Source: Turbatrix aceti
Taxonomy: Eukaryota > Nematoda > Chromadorea > Rhabditida > Panagrolaimidae
NCBI GenBank assembly: GCA_963969345.1
Contig: OZ017768.1
Span: 10,022,193-10,086,192 of the forward strand
Reading direction: 5' to 3'
DNA: 64,000 nucleotides
Shown: positions 8,216 through 18,120 of the stretch, piece by piece
How the letters are laid out: every line of letters starts with the position of its first letter
Position numbering within the stretch: position 1 is the first letter of the stretch
Program-made: the position numbers and the translations under genes
The notes under the pieces: generated by a model
Databases searched by the model: none
The model's input: the letters and a program-made list of their open reading frames with translations, nothing else
Told to the model about the DNA's origin: nothing

Positions 8216-9101
8216 TGACAAGGGAGCGAAAAAACATCAAACTTTTTTTTGCACAATCTCGATATCAAGCGCATTTTTTGTAAATGACTAATAAGTTTAT
8301 TTTTTACATTGACATGCTGCAATGATGAAACAAACTTTCACTACTCGTCAATAGGTCTCGACGCAAAAATTTTTGAAGTTTTTATAAAGTGTTGTGTATT
8401 CGCTGGCATTTTTCACATGTTCATGCATTTTCATTCGTTTTGCCACTTCTCAGTGTTATTAGGCTAAGACTGAGCTAACTAACTGTCCTTCGGCTGAGTT
8501 GATAAGTTATCGGAGAAATGTGCTGGAAAGCGCCAAAGTTGCCTATTTTGAAAACGCGTTTCAAATTTTTTCTCCAAATTTGTAGTGTACAAATGAATTC
8601 TGGGACCAAAACTGTGTTGCCCCTACCTAGAGCTTGGAGGCCCATCCAACTTTACCCCGGTCGGCGACTATTAGTTTTCGAGTTATTCACGATTTTATAT
8701 TCGGTGCTATCTGGCAACTTTGGCGCCTTCCAGCATATTTCTCCGATAACTTATCAACTCAGCCCAAGGATGGTTAGTTCGCTCAGTCTTAGCCAAAAAA
8801 CACTGAAAAGTGGCAAAACGAATGAGAAGTCATGAACATGTGAAAAATGCCAGCGAATACACAACACTTTATAAAAACTTCAAAAATTTTTGCGTCGAGA
8901 CCTATTGACGAGTAGTGAAAGTTTGTAGGAATGAATGAAAATAATATCATTGTTGATGATAATACATAACAATGTTTGGGAATTACACATGTGAACTCCA
9001 TACGAAAAACTACCAAAAAAGTATCCTGAACAATGAACAAAGCGAACTCCATCAAGCTTTACTCAATTCCGGAAAGAACACAATATTTTCAACATTGTCT
9101 C
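8216..9101 (+). repeat. 886-base direct repeat, copy 2
   Basis: Second copy of 725-1610, apparently identical throughout. Unlike the first copy, both flanks are present, so this copy shows the true left junction (AAAATTG before TGACAAGGG). The repeat carries the same foldback element at 8330-8926 and the same 5' part of the gene at 8972. The two copies bracket all four Cys-cluster genes. Confidence 0.9.
8330..8926. mobile_element. Foldback/MITE-like element, copy 2
   Basis: Identical to 839-1435, with the same 210-base inverted arms. The open frame 8518-8835 is part of the palindrome and is not a gene. Because the flanks are shared with copy 1, the element was present before the larger 886-base unit was duplicated. 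Confidence 0.75.
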
Positions 9102-9307
9102 AAAAAGTATTTTTACTGTTTGTAATTTTGTTTGCCGTAATATTATTTGCATTGTTTTGCATTTTCCTTTATTCGTTATTTGTCGCGCTCTTTGTAAAAT
9201 TTGCGATGATGGCGTTACGTGAATTTACTATTAAAGCTGTGCATTTTATTTTTAGAATCATACGCAATATTGTTACACTCCGTTTACATGAATTTTTAGT
9301 ATACTAA
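8972..9307 (+). CDS. Small two-part membrane protein, paralogue 2 (unknown function)
   Basis: 111 residues. The first 43 residues are identical to those of the gene at 1481. From residue 44 the sequence changes abruptly: QK then a hydrophobic stretch (VFLLFVILFAVILFALFCIF and LYSLFVALFVKF, residues about 46-76) and a basic amphipathic end (FTIKAVHFIFRIIRNIVTLRL). The 36-residue linker of paralogue 1 is missing. The pair share an invariant head and a variable membrane-embedded tail. I do not recognise the family. Confidence 0.45.
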   Translation: MFGNYTCELHTKNYQKSILNNEQSELHQALLNSGKNTIFSTLSQKVFLLFVILFAVILFALFCIFLYSLFVALFVKFAMMALREFTIKAVHFIFRIIRNIVTLRLHEFLVY

Positions 9308-9609
9308 TGTTGTGGCAAAATAAAAAAAAACCATTTTGATATTGAACATTGCAAATCAATACAATAGTTGCAAGATAATCACAGCTGAACTGAACTGTAA
9401 ATATCACATGTATGTATGAGAATGCTCCTATAGACACCTGTTTGCGACATTATTTTCTATTATAGTATTGAAATTGCATGATAGAACTTAATCTCACCTG
9501 GCCTTTAGGAAAAAGTTGTAGTTTTTGTAAAGCTTGGTAAAACAGTAAACGTAGGTAGAACAGTAAAAAACAAAACACTGGGGTGCATTTGCAAAAAATA
9601 GTTGCAGAA

Positions 9610-10295
9610 ATGAGTGTTCTAAAATTTATTTTTTTTGCAATTTTACTCTCGGCAGCATTATCCGTTCTCGTGTGTCCTCCAGCATTTGACTTGAATGCTG
9701 CAGCTATCATTCTTTGGCGCCGAATGAACAAACTCTGGAGCAGAAGGCTTACTGTAGTTTACATAGCTTTTACAATGGTCTGTCCTCTTGTTATAATGTT
9801 GCCTGTTACATTAAAATAGAAATGTTTCTATTACATGAATTCAAATTGCTACGATTTATATGTTTTTATCCATAACGTTTATGCAGCAAACATTTCTGAC
9901 TTGGTTACAACTGTGATTTCGGTCATTTTCTGCACGTCAGCCGGATTGGCAAGCCGGTTCCGTCAAAGTGCATTACAAAATGTTTCGAAAGAACAACGAA
10001 AAGCAGAAAATATTCTGCTCTTTTTGACTTCAATTTTTACAATATTTTTTGCAGCCCAAACTGCTTGTGTATTTGTTCGTTACAATCAAATCGCTAAATT
10101 AAACGGAATTCAAAGTGATACTATAAATTTCGTCGGCGACATGTGTCTAGAATTTGCTATGGCATCCCTTGTTGTCCCTTTTATTGTTTCAGTACCTGGA
10201 AAAACAAACTATATGATTCCACCTGGTCGAAAAATATTTTTTCTACAAAACCGTCTTCCAATTCTATAACCCGTTTCATAAAAACAAACAAAAAC
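9610..10295 (+). pseudogene. Decayed lectin-receptor gene (signal peptide joined to receptor part; stop and frameshift)
   Basis: The copy begins with a signal peptide and lectin start (MSVLKFIFFAILLSAALS, then CPPAFDLNA), then jumps directly to IILWRRMNKLW. In the intact gene at 12183 that sequence starts the last exon, so nearly the whole lectin domain and the first receptor helices are deleted. The frame is then broken twice: a TAG at 9817-9819 stands where the intact gene has the Trp of INWKCY, and a one-base shift near 10190 separates LVVPFI from TWKNKLYDSTW...SSNSITRFIK. The remaining stretch (ISDLVTTVIS.IF, AGLASRFR, EQRKAEN) is clearly homologous to the intact receptor. Confidence 0.8.
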
Positions 10296-10337
10296 AGCTT
10301 GGCCTTACACTATCGGTAGGGCCAAGCTGTTTTTGTT
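10287..10337. repeat. Perfect 18-bp hairpin
   Basis: AACAAAAACAGCTTGGCC (10287-10304) is followed by a 15-base loop and its exact complement (10320-10337). It lies at the broken 3' end of the pseudogene. It may be a small inverted-repeat insertion; no function can be assigned. Confidence 0.7.
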
Positions 10338-10914
10338 AAGTTTGTATGGCATAGTACCCTCATAAGCTTATTCATTTTTTCATTTTTTTCATTTATTAAC
10401 TTCCTCGGACTAGGAATTAAACCCCACCCCTCGACTGGCGTCGGGGACGGGGAGAGCCGGGAACAAAAGTAATCGGGAACGGGGAAAATTTTCCCCAACT
10501 TTAACACCCTATTGAAATAAGCGGAATAAAATGTGTAAAAAAAGTTGTCAATTTTTCGTTAAACAAAAAATTAGGCATATTTTGAACGAATTAATTAAGA
10601 TATTGAAAAAACAATCAGTACAAAATTTCAAAATTTATTCAGTCAAAATTGTTTTGAACACGCGGATTCCAAGTCACGCACGAATCGCGACTCCCAACTC
10701 AAATTTACCGTATTCACAAAACTATTAAAATCATATGGCAATTTTTTTAGAATCTTAGCAATTTTTATCATTTTTTATTTATTTCACCATTACTCAGTGG
10801 TTAGTTATCATTAGACCAGATGAATTTTTATCATAATCTTTGTTTATTGTAAATATACGGACATTGTTTTAACTTAAAATAAAATGATTTAGTATTTAAG
10901 AGTTTGATTGAAAC
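10338..10914. other. Intergenic DNA with transposon-end fragments
   Basis: No gene. A GC-rich tract at about 10420-10511 ends TTTAACACCCTA; read on the minus strand it starts TAGGGTGTTAAAGTTGGGGA, which looks like a hAT-type terminus, but I see no partner end. At 10775-10822 lies a 48-base sequence repeated at 44856-44904 (see that entry). Confidence 0.4.
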
Positions 10915-11311
10915 CAAGGGTGTCAACGGGCCGAATTTTTGTCGGCCCGGCCCGGCCCGGCCCGCTCGAGGTAAGGCCCGGCCCGGCCCGGCCCGGGCCG
11001 GGCCGGCCCGCCTTTTTACCAAAGGGTAAAATTGAAGCAAAATTTACTAAAATTTTTTCAATTTGTCGAAAAATATGAGTTGAAAAGGTAAAAATACACG
11101 TTGTTATTCATAATGGGATAGGATTACTCAAAATGAGCAAGTTTTTGGTTCATTTTTGACTGTTTTGAATAAATTTTGTTCTAAAATTTTCTTTTTTTTT
11201 TAAACCGGGCCGCCGGGCCGGGCCGACTCACCAACAGGCCCGGCCCGGCCCGGGCCGGGCCGGGCCGGGCCGCGGGCCTACCGGGCCGGCCCGGCCCGAT
11301 TGACACCCTTG
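10915..11311. mobile_element. hAT-type MITE with 8-base target duplication
   Basis: The termini are CAAGGGTGTCAACGGGCCG (left) and the complement of CAAGGGTGTCAATCGGGCCG (right). They are flanked by the perfect octamer ATTGAAAC at 10907-10914 and 11312-11319. An 8-base duplication and this CAAGGGTGTCAA terminus are characteristic of hAT elements. Arms of GGCCC/GGGCC repeats can fold on each other; the 200-base centre is AT-rich. It has no coding capacity. It sits 16 bases past the stop codon of the lectin gene at 11328, so it probably lies in that gene's 3' UTR. Confidence 0.85.
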
Positions 11312-11327
11312 ATTGAAACCCGATATT

Positions 11328-11996
11328 TTACAACACAAGAGCCACTGTCTGTAGTAAGACAATGAATAAAAAATGAAAACATTTCAAAGAAGAAGCATGG
11401 GATGTTTCCGAAAATATCAATTGCGTATTGTTTATGGAGTAAATTTCAGTGTTTTTGTCAGAATCCACTAAAACTTGACAAAGTAAGTTTGAAGATTTAG
11501 CGGGTAGTGTTCCGGTGTTATCGTCCCAGTAGGGTTTTTTAAAATATCCGAGCGTTACAAAATTATACGAATTGTCAATCTGGAGGTGGTCTATTGTAAG
11601 AGGAGATCCATCGACCCATTCGAAGTTCTTGCTTGTGCCGTCCGATGATTTGTTGCAGGGAACGTAAAGTCCAATGTAGGCGGGAGGGTAATCCTCGTAC
11701 TGATCAACTAAAATAAAAAAAGGTTTTTTTTTGTTTTTAATTTAAAACGTACAAAGAACTTGGTTTTCGACTTCTGATTGGATTACAACTGGTATAGCAT
11801 CTTTGTGAAGGAACTCGCATTCTGTTGGATAAGCGCAGCGATCAAGTGCATCATTTGGCATGTGAACATTGGCGTAGCACTTTGAAATGCCATCGATAGT
11901 GGCGTTGAATTCGAATTTGGGAGGACAGATTTTTACGGACAATGTAACCGGAAGTAGAAAACTTTTAACGCACAAAAGTATAAGAAAAACTCTCAT
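11328..11996 (-). CDS. Secreted or membrane-anchored C-type-lectin-like protein
   Basis: Two exons, 11996-11753 and 11707-11328, with a GTACGT donor and TTTTAG acceptor; they total 624 bases, 207 residues. Signal peptide residues 1-20 (MRVFLILLCVKSFLLPVTLS). The lectin-like domain starts CPPKFEFN and contains CY, then C-F-L-H-K-D-A-I-P-VVIQSEVEN (the usual LVSI.SEEEN region), YIGLYVPC, FEWVDGSPLT and the closing LLCQ. No EPN or QPD calcium-site motif is present. After residue about 175 it leaves the sequence of its neighbour at 12183 and ends in a hydrophobic tail (CFHFLFIVLLQTVALVL) preceded by small residues, which resembles a GPI-anchor signal. Exon 1 has exactly the length of the neighbour's exon 1. 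Confidence 0.8.
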
Positions 11997-12182
11997 TTTT
12001 ATATGTCAAGCAAAGTCAAATAAATGCTCGTTTGAAAACTAATATACACCTTTCTACAAAAAATCGGATTTTAGCGGCATAACTTTATCAAGTTGAGTGT
12101 ACAAAAAACAAAACAGGTGCTTTTTGTGTTCGGGCATTATTAATTAATCAGTGCAATTTATTACGGCAGCAAATGCCGACAT

Positions 12183-13901
12183 TTAAACCCACGAAGTGCG
12201 GTAAGCAAGTATAAATGCAATCAGTGGAACAAATACAACGTAATACGCCAACATAAAAACGACAATAGAAATTGATTTTAAAAATCGTGTTACAGGGTTA
12301 GAAGACGATTTGGACATCCATTTTGTCAACCACAAAGTGCCAAATAACTTATCTTTCCATGTTTTACACAAAATAAACGGGACAACAAGTGATATCATAG
12401 CAAACTCTCGAAATAAATCACTGCAAACGTTTAGAATATGATAGGGTATGATTGTCATCTTTACAGTCTGGCTGTATCGAAAGAACAGAAGCGCAGTCTG
12501 AGCCGCATAAAAAGCAGAAAAAATAGAAGTTTGAACAAGGAGCATGTTTTCGGCCTTTCGTTGTTCTATGGAAGTGGTTTGCAAAGCAGTTTTACGAAAC
12601 CGACTGGCCAAACCGGCAGAAAGGCAGAAAAATAACGATATTACGGTCGTCACAATATCGGAAATGTTAGTTGTGTAGATTATCCAATCATCTATGTAGG
12701 CATATGTTTTGGTGCAGCTAGAATGGTAATAAACATAACATTTCCAATTAATGAAGACAGGTAGCATTAATACAATAGGACAGATTATTATTAAAGCAAT
12801 GTAAAAAAATGTAAGATAATTGGCCCAGAGTTTATTCATGTGACGCCACAGGATAACGGCTATAAAGTAATACATTAAGCCAGGTTTTACAAGATTTCGA
12901 AATACTTACCCGAAAATCGGTTGAATGAAATAAGCATAAACCACATCCCGGTAAAATAATTTTTATGCCTGGCAATAAATGGAAAAAATAAATTTAAAAT
13001 TTGCGAGTCATATATTCTCAATACTCTTGCAGTGTGTGGCATAACCATAAAAATATTATAAATACAACCAAATAAATATACTACAAAGTAGGAAGATTTC
13101 ATTGTGCCGTTTTTAGACAAAATATTTTTAAGCATGAAGCAGACTACCACAATCATAAGCGCCATGTTACATATTTTTATGCTAATCACTGTCATACGAT
13201 TAAATTTCATGTAAAAGTATAAATGCTTTGAATAATTTAAAATATCCACATAGTCATAAAATAACGTTCCGTTAGTAGTTTCATCATATTCGTCATACAA
13301 ATCCGCTTGTTCCCAATCCGTAATTTTTGTATTGTCAACAGAATAGAAATTTGTATTCTCATTTGAATCAAGCAATATTTGACAAAGTATATTGGTCGCT
13401 TTGCCCCTGAGCAAACCACCACCGTCTTTCCAGTATGGCCTATTCTTAAACATTCCAAGGATAACCAAGGAACCATATCCCTCAAATTTTAGATGATCGA
13501 TTGTTAGAAGAGATCCATCGACCCATTCAAAGTCGTTATTTGTGTTGTTCATCATCTTGTCGCAGGGAATATACAATCCTATATACGCAGGGGGGTTGTT
13601 TTTGTATTTATTAACTAAACCGCTAGCTTTTTTTGATTAACCAAAGAAAAAACGTACACAAAACTTCGTTTTCAACTTCGGATTGAATAACCACCGGAAT
13701 AGCATCTTGGTGAAGAAATTGGCACTCTCCTGAATATTCACACTCATCAAGTCGCTTGTTTGGCATTTGAACGTTCGCATAACACTTAGATAGGTTATTG
13801 ATCGTGACGTTGAAATTAAATTTAGGCGGGCACTTAGAAATGGACAATACTACCGGAAGTAAAAAAACTTGTGCAACAAAAAAGAACTTTAGAACTATCA
13901 T
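12183..13901 (-). CDS. C-type-lectin-like domain fused to a seven-helix serpentine receptor
   Basis: Three exons: 13901-13658, 13614-12910 and 12859-12183 (GTACGT and GTAAGT donors, TAG acceptors); 1626 bases, 541 residues, in frame throughout. Residues 1-20 are a signal peptide. Residues about 24-165 are a lectin-like domain (CPPKF, CQFLHQDAIPVVIQSEVENE, YIGLYIPC, FEWVDGS, ending ILCQ). A linker of about 50 residues rich in Asp/Glu/Tyr follows, then seven hydrophobic segments from residue about 215 (starting ISIKICNMALMIVVVCFML). The receptor part contains LISFNRFS at the end of helix 3, WRHMNKLW after it and SAGLASRFR in loop 3, resembling nematode srg-type receptors. I chose the Met at 13901 because it starts the signal peptide. 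The fusion is inferred from open frame and splice sites, not from transcripts. Confidence 0.75.
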
Positions 13902-14399
13902 AACGATTTTATAAAAGTGGACGAAAACTATACACAGATTAGTCGCCACTTACATTGCATAACTTTAAAAAGCATATTTCACTTTAGCAAACATGTATTC
14001 TGATTCTTATACGAAAAAAAACAGCTGTCTCTGTACCGCACCAAAACGATCATGATTTAAAAAAAGGTTTTCTCAAATGAGATGTGACCAAATAAAATCA
14101 AATATCAAATATGTCGTTCTTATGTATATTTTTCCAAAGTTAAAAACTGATATGCATTTTTGGCAACCAAAAATCATAAATGCGGGTGTTGTCTAGTTAA
14201 ACATTGAAAACAGTAACAGGTGCCATTACCAGACAATTATCCAAAACCATTGCCATTGCGTGCGGGTGTGTATTCAAAAGTTCGATCTAAATTCATAAAA
14301 ATATTGAATGTACATATGGCCATATTATATTTCTGTCACTATTAAGACAGAATTATTGTTTTTTTACATACTATTACACAAAGTAGGTAAACAATTTTC
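13902..14399. other. Intergenic DNA between receptor clusters
   Basis: No gene seen. It should contain the promoter of the lectin-receptor gene transcribed to the left. No clear TATA box or repeated motif stands out. It ends with CAATTTTC (14392-14399), the left target duplication of the next element. Confidence 0.4.
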
Positions 14400-15460
14400 G
14401 GGTCTACTATACTTCAGCCCCCCATCGATTGCAGCAACGCCGCCTTGGGTTTTTTTAGAGCACAGCCCCCCATAGGAGTTTGATTATCCGTATGGAATAG
14501 CCCCCCATCTCATTTTTTGCACGCAGGAGTTTGATTATACATACAGAAGGGCCCCCCAGGTGTTTTGGTGTGGAGGTGTTTGAAAATTTGTATGAACTGC
14601 TTCCCATAGGAGTTTGATTATCCGTATGGAATAGCCCCCCACTTCATTTTTTGCACGCAAGCATTTGATTATACATGGGTTTTGGGGGGCTATTGTATAG
14701 CATAACAACCCTCAAATTTGCAATATTTTATCCCTGAATTTTTGTGTAAAAATTTGTATTCGTTAGACAGTCGTTGTTTTTGTTTCCTCTCTGTCGTCGA
14801 TGCGGTAAATCCATGAGACTGTACAAAAATTCGTCTGCTGCGAATGGCCGCTGGGTATGTTTTTTGTGTTTATGGAAATTATGGGGGGCCAATGTAGCGC
14901 TACAACAGTCCCCCATTTGATGTGGGGGCCTGTTATAGCGCTACAATGGCCCCCCACGTTGTATTTGAGAATATTTCTCTAAAAATGCTTTCTGGGTGGA
15001 AAAAAACTATTACGGTATAATTTTTTGTCTTGTAACAAGGCCTAAAATTATGGGGGGCTGTTGTAGCGCTACAACAGTCCCCCATTTGATGTGGGGGTCT
15101 GTTGTAGCGCTACAATGGCCCCCCATTTAATCTGGGGGACTGTTATAGCGCTACAACAGCCCCCCATATTTGAAAATTTGAATGAAAATAATTTGTATGG
15201 GGGGCTGTATTCTAAAATATCCCGCGGGCTTATTTTTCAACGTGATGGGGGCTCAAAGTATAGTAGCGCCACGGCCGTATGGAACGACCCCCCATTTTCT
15301 CCTTAAACACGATTTCCGTATGAAAAAGCCCCCCACAGATGGGGGGCTCTGTCATACGGATTTCCAAACTCATGTCGTCATTGATTTAAGGTGAAATGGG
15401 GGGCCAAAGTCCGAGCATGGGGGGTCAAAAGTCAGTGGGGGGCTGAAGTATAGTAGACCC
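14400..15460. mobile_element. 1.06-kb non-autonomous DNA transposon packed with TAGCGCTA palindromes
   Basis: Terminal inverted repeats GGGTCTACTATACTTCAG...CCCCCCA occur at both ends, with an 8-base target duplication CAATTTTC at 14392-14399 and 15461-15468. Inside, units of about 30-40 bases built on GTAGCGCTACAA plus a run of C or G (CCCCCCA/TGGGGGG) occur five times between 14890 and 15170, in alternating orientation. Shorter CCCCCCA units are scattered over the rest. An 8-base duplication with GG-starting ends fits Merlin-like elements, or hAT less well. No transposase. Small open frames inside it (14728-14957, 15091-15394) are repeat translations. Confidence 0.8.
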
Positions 15461-15533
15461 CAATTTTCTTGTATTCTAAATATTTGGCAATATCTGCAAG
15501 TACATTTTTCCTGTGAAATCGTTTTGAATTGGT

Positions 15534-18120
15534 ATGGCAGGATGTAATGTTTGGCTGCGATGCGACGGCACGGAAGAACTCTTTGACGCAAAGGCCATTA
15601 ATCCATATCACGAAGATTACGTTAATGATTTTGACATTCCGGCATACTATGAAAGCGCCTTCGCAATTGATATCAATGACACATTGACTTTTCATGATTG
15701 TTATTTAATATTAAACGATTCTAACTGCTATCCCATAGGATACCAAGCATACGTGCTTGGATTGTCACACATTTCGTTTGTAGTTCGGATCATCATGTGC
15801 TCAACGTTTATACTGATGCTGCTTGGTGGTCAGATTTTGTCCGGTTTAGTCATCTACGTTGTTTACAAAGTACGGATTCGTACAACTTTTATAAATAACA
15901 ATAGAATGTTTTAGCAATGCAGAAGCTTTTCCAAGTTGTTAGAATCGCCATTTGCAGTCATCATGATTTCCATTATGACCTGCAACGTTTTCTATCAGTT
16001 GGGCTTGCAGTGCTTTTTGTACACGGTTCTTATATACGGCCACAACAATGAATTTTTCCAACTCAGTGAGGTTATAGTTGCGGAGTAAGCTGAGAGAGCA
16101 AAAAAATAAATTCTTAAACTAATCTAAATTTTTATTTAGAATCCCTTATCTTTTTATGATTCAAACTATGGTTCTGACAGCGTCATATGAAATCAACGTT
16201 ATGTTATCCTTCCTAATAGCACTAAATAGACTTTTCATATTTTTCAACGGTCACCTAAACAGAACAGTGTTTTCCCCCACTGGATTGAAAATTTTAACTG
16301 TCATAATTTGGACATTGGGTGTTACCTGGGGGGTTGTTATTTACACTGTTATGAGGTGTAACATGCGCTTTAACTTTTTTACATACTTCATGGATCGTCC
16401 AAGAGAGGACGGCAGTTTAAGACCCACTCTGTGAGCTTTTTTATTCGTAAGGTGGACCGTCCGACACAGGCATTTTACAACTTCCGATGTTTTGTGCCAT
16501 AGTTGTTGGCACCCATAGGGAGGGTCAACTTTTCGGTATGTGACATTTTTCAGATGCCGGATTCCGGAGATACGGGCTTCTGCAATTTTCGACGTCAAAT
16601 TTTCAAAATGCTTCAAAAATTCTGATGATTGGTACACAGGGGTATCTTGGCACGAGAAATCTACTGGTGTATTTACTTTTGTCAAAAAACATCTGTTTGT
16701 TTTGAAAAACCATGTTTTATGGTTTTCCCGCCTATTTTCGTCCGTTGCTTGGCTCCAGCATCCGTATTTTACTCGCCGAGGCCGTTTTCACAGTGAATTC
16801 TAACATTACATATTGTTACCTCTCGCAAGAAGTCAAAGAAAAAATTTATTTGCATACCTTTTTTTCCACAGAAACCATTTTGTAACGCCAACTAGGGTCA
16901 AAAACGGGCAAAAAGTGCACAGAAAACGTCGGAACGGGTCTCTTTTCATGTGCGCAACGTGCGAGCGCGCGCCGAGCTGCGACGCACGCATACCGCTCTC
17001 TTCTTTCTCGCGGTTTTGCCCGTTTTTGACCCTAGTTGGCGTTACAAAATGGTTTCTGTGGATAAAAAGGTATGCAAATAAATTTTTTCTTTGACTTCTT
17101 GGGAGAGGTAACAATATGTAATGTTAGAATTCACTGTGAAAACGGCCTCGGCGAGTAAAATACGGATGCTGGAGCCAAGCAACGGACGAAAATAGGCGGG
17201 AAAACCATAAAACATGGTTTTTCAAAACAAACAGATGTTTTTTGACAAAAGTAAATACACCAGTAGATTTCTCGTGCCAAGATACCCCTGTGTACCAATC
17301 ATCAGAATTTTTGAAGCATTTTGAAAATTTGACGTCGGAAACTTCCAGGAGCCGTAGCTCCAGAATCCGGCATCTAAAAAATTTTTGATAGGGGTATTTG
17401 GACTCTCCCCATAAGTGCCTACAATTTTGGCACAAAACATCGGAAGGTGTAAAATGCCTGCGTCGTCGGAAATAAAAAAGCTCACAGAGTGGGTCTTAAG
17501 CAGTAGGCAGAAGTGCACGTGGTCTAATTTGGTAAGTTCAAAAGTTTTGAAAAACTCAAACAACATTTTTCAGGGTATGTATTACATCCACATATGTATG
17601 ATAACAATTGAATCATTTTTTTATGCCGCTATATTTTTAAAACTAAATTCGGAAAAAATACTGAACTTCTTCAAGCGTAACAGTGGTATTGTACCAGTGA
17701 TACCGTCAAACAGTCGTCGGCGAGACATCAATATACTCTATCAATGCTTTATCATTTTCTTCGCACTGGTATTTGAAAATGGAGCTGCGCGATTCGTTGA
17801 TTATCTTAAGGGTAATGTTTTGACTTCAAATTCGGCCGAAATTAGTCGTTAGTTTAGAAACCGTAATCCACAAAGGTCCCAGTGTAGCCTCAAGCTTTCC
17901 CACGCTAGGTATCGATCACAACTACGGCATGCTTTTCGATGCTTCCAGTATTATGTTGCTTATCATCCGAATAGGAAGGAGCATAATGCACGCTGTCATG
18001 GTTCTGATGTTTAATACAGAAGTGCGCAAAATCATGATCGGATTTGTGCCAAAATTGCCAACAATATCTTTTATTACAGTATCAGCAGTTGGTCCTGCTT
18101 CCCTTGTGCAAACATATTGA
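15534..18120 (+). pseudogene. Serpentine receptor gene (family B, copy 1) split by a TTAA-targeted palindromic element
   Basis: Exons 15534-15869, 15915-16084, 16140-17531 (containing the insertion), 17574-17811 and 17858-18120. If the element and one TTAA are left out, the exons total 1320 bases, 439 residues, with all splice phases agreeing. As it stands the third exon reads into the element and stops at 16432-16434. The N-terminus is extracellular (CDGTEELFDA, YYESAFAID, HDCY). Helix 1 starts near VVRIIMCSTFILMLL; helix 3 has LIALNRLFIFFNGHLNRT; the last helix is followed by FNTEVRKIMIGFVPKLP. It is otherwise undamaged, so the disruption is recent, unless the element is removed as an intron. 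Confidence 0.75.
16421..17495. mobile_element. 1075-base palindromic MITE inserted at TTAA
   Basis: Two arms of nearly 500 bases (16421 to about 16910 and about 17010-17495) are inverted copies, starting GACCCACTCTGTGAGC. TTAA flanks both sides (16417-16420 and 17496-17499), the target duplication of piggyBac-type and Kolobok elements. A short unique centre has AAACGGGCAAAA-type repeats and a CG-rich tract (GTGCGAGCGCGCGCC). The mirrored open frames 16540-16803 and 17124-17435 are the same DNA read from both arms. There is no transposase. It is inserted in receptor exon 3, between the codons for GS and SSRQK. Confidence 0.85.

Noticed and set aside
14728..15394. Short frames MGDCCSATLAP, MGVCCSATMAP and similar
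   Set aside because: They are translations of the GGGG/TAGCGCTA repeat units inside a non-coding transposon, despite looking like a repeated Cys peptide.
16540..17435. Mirror-image open frames of 87-103 codons on both strands
   Set aside because: They are the same DNA in the two arms of the TTAA element read from opposite sides.
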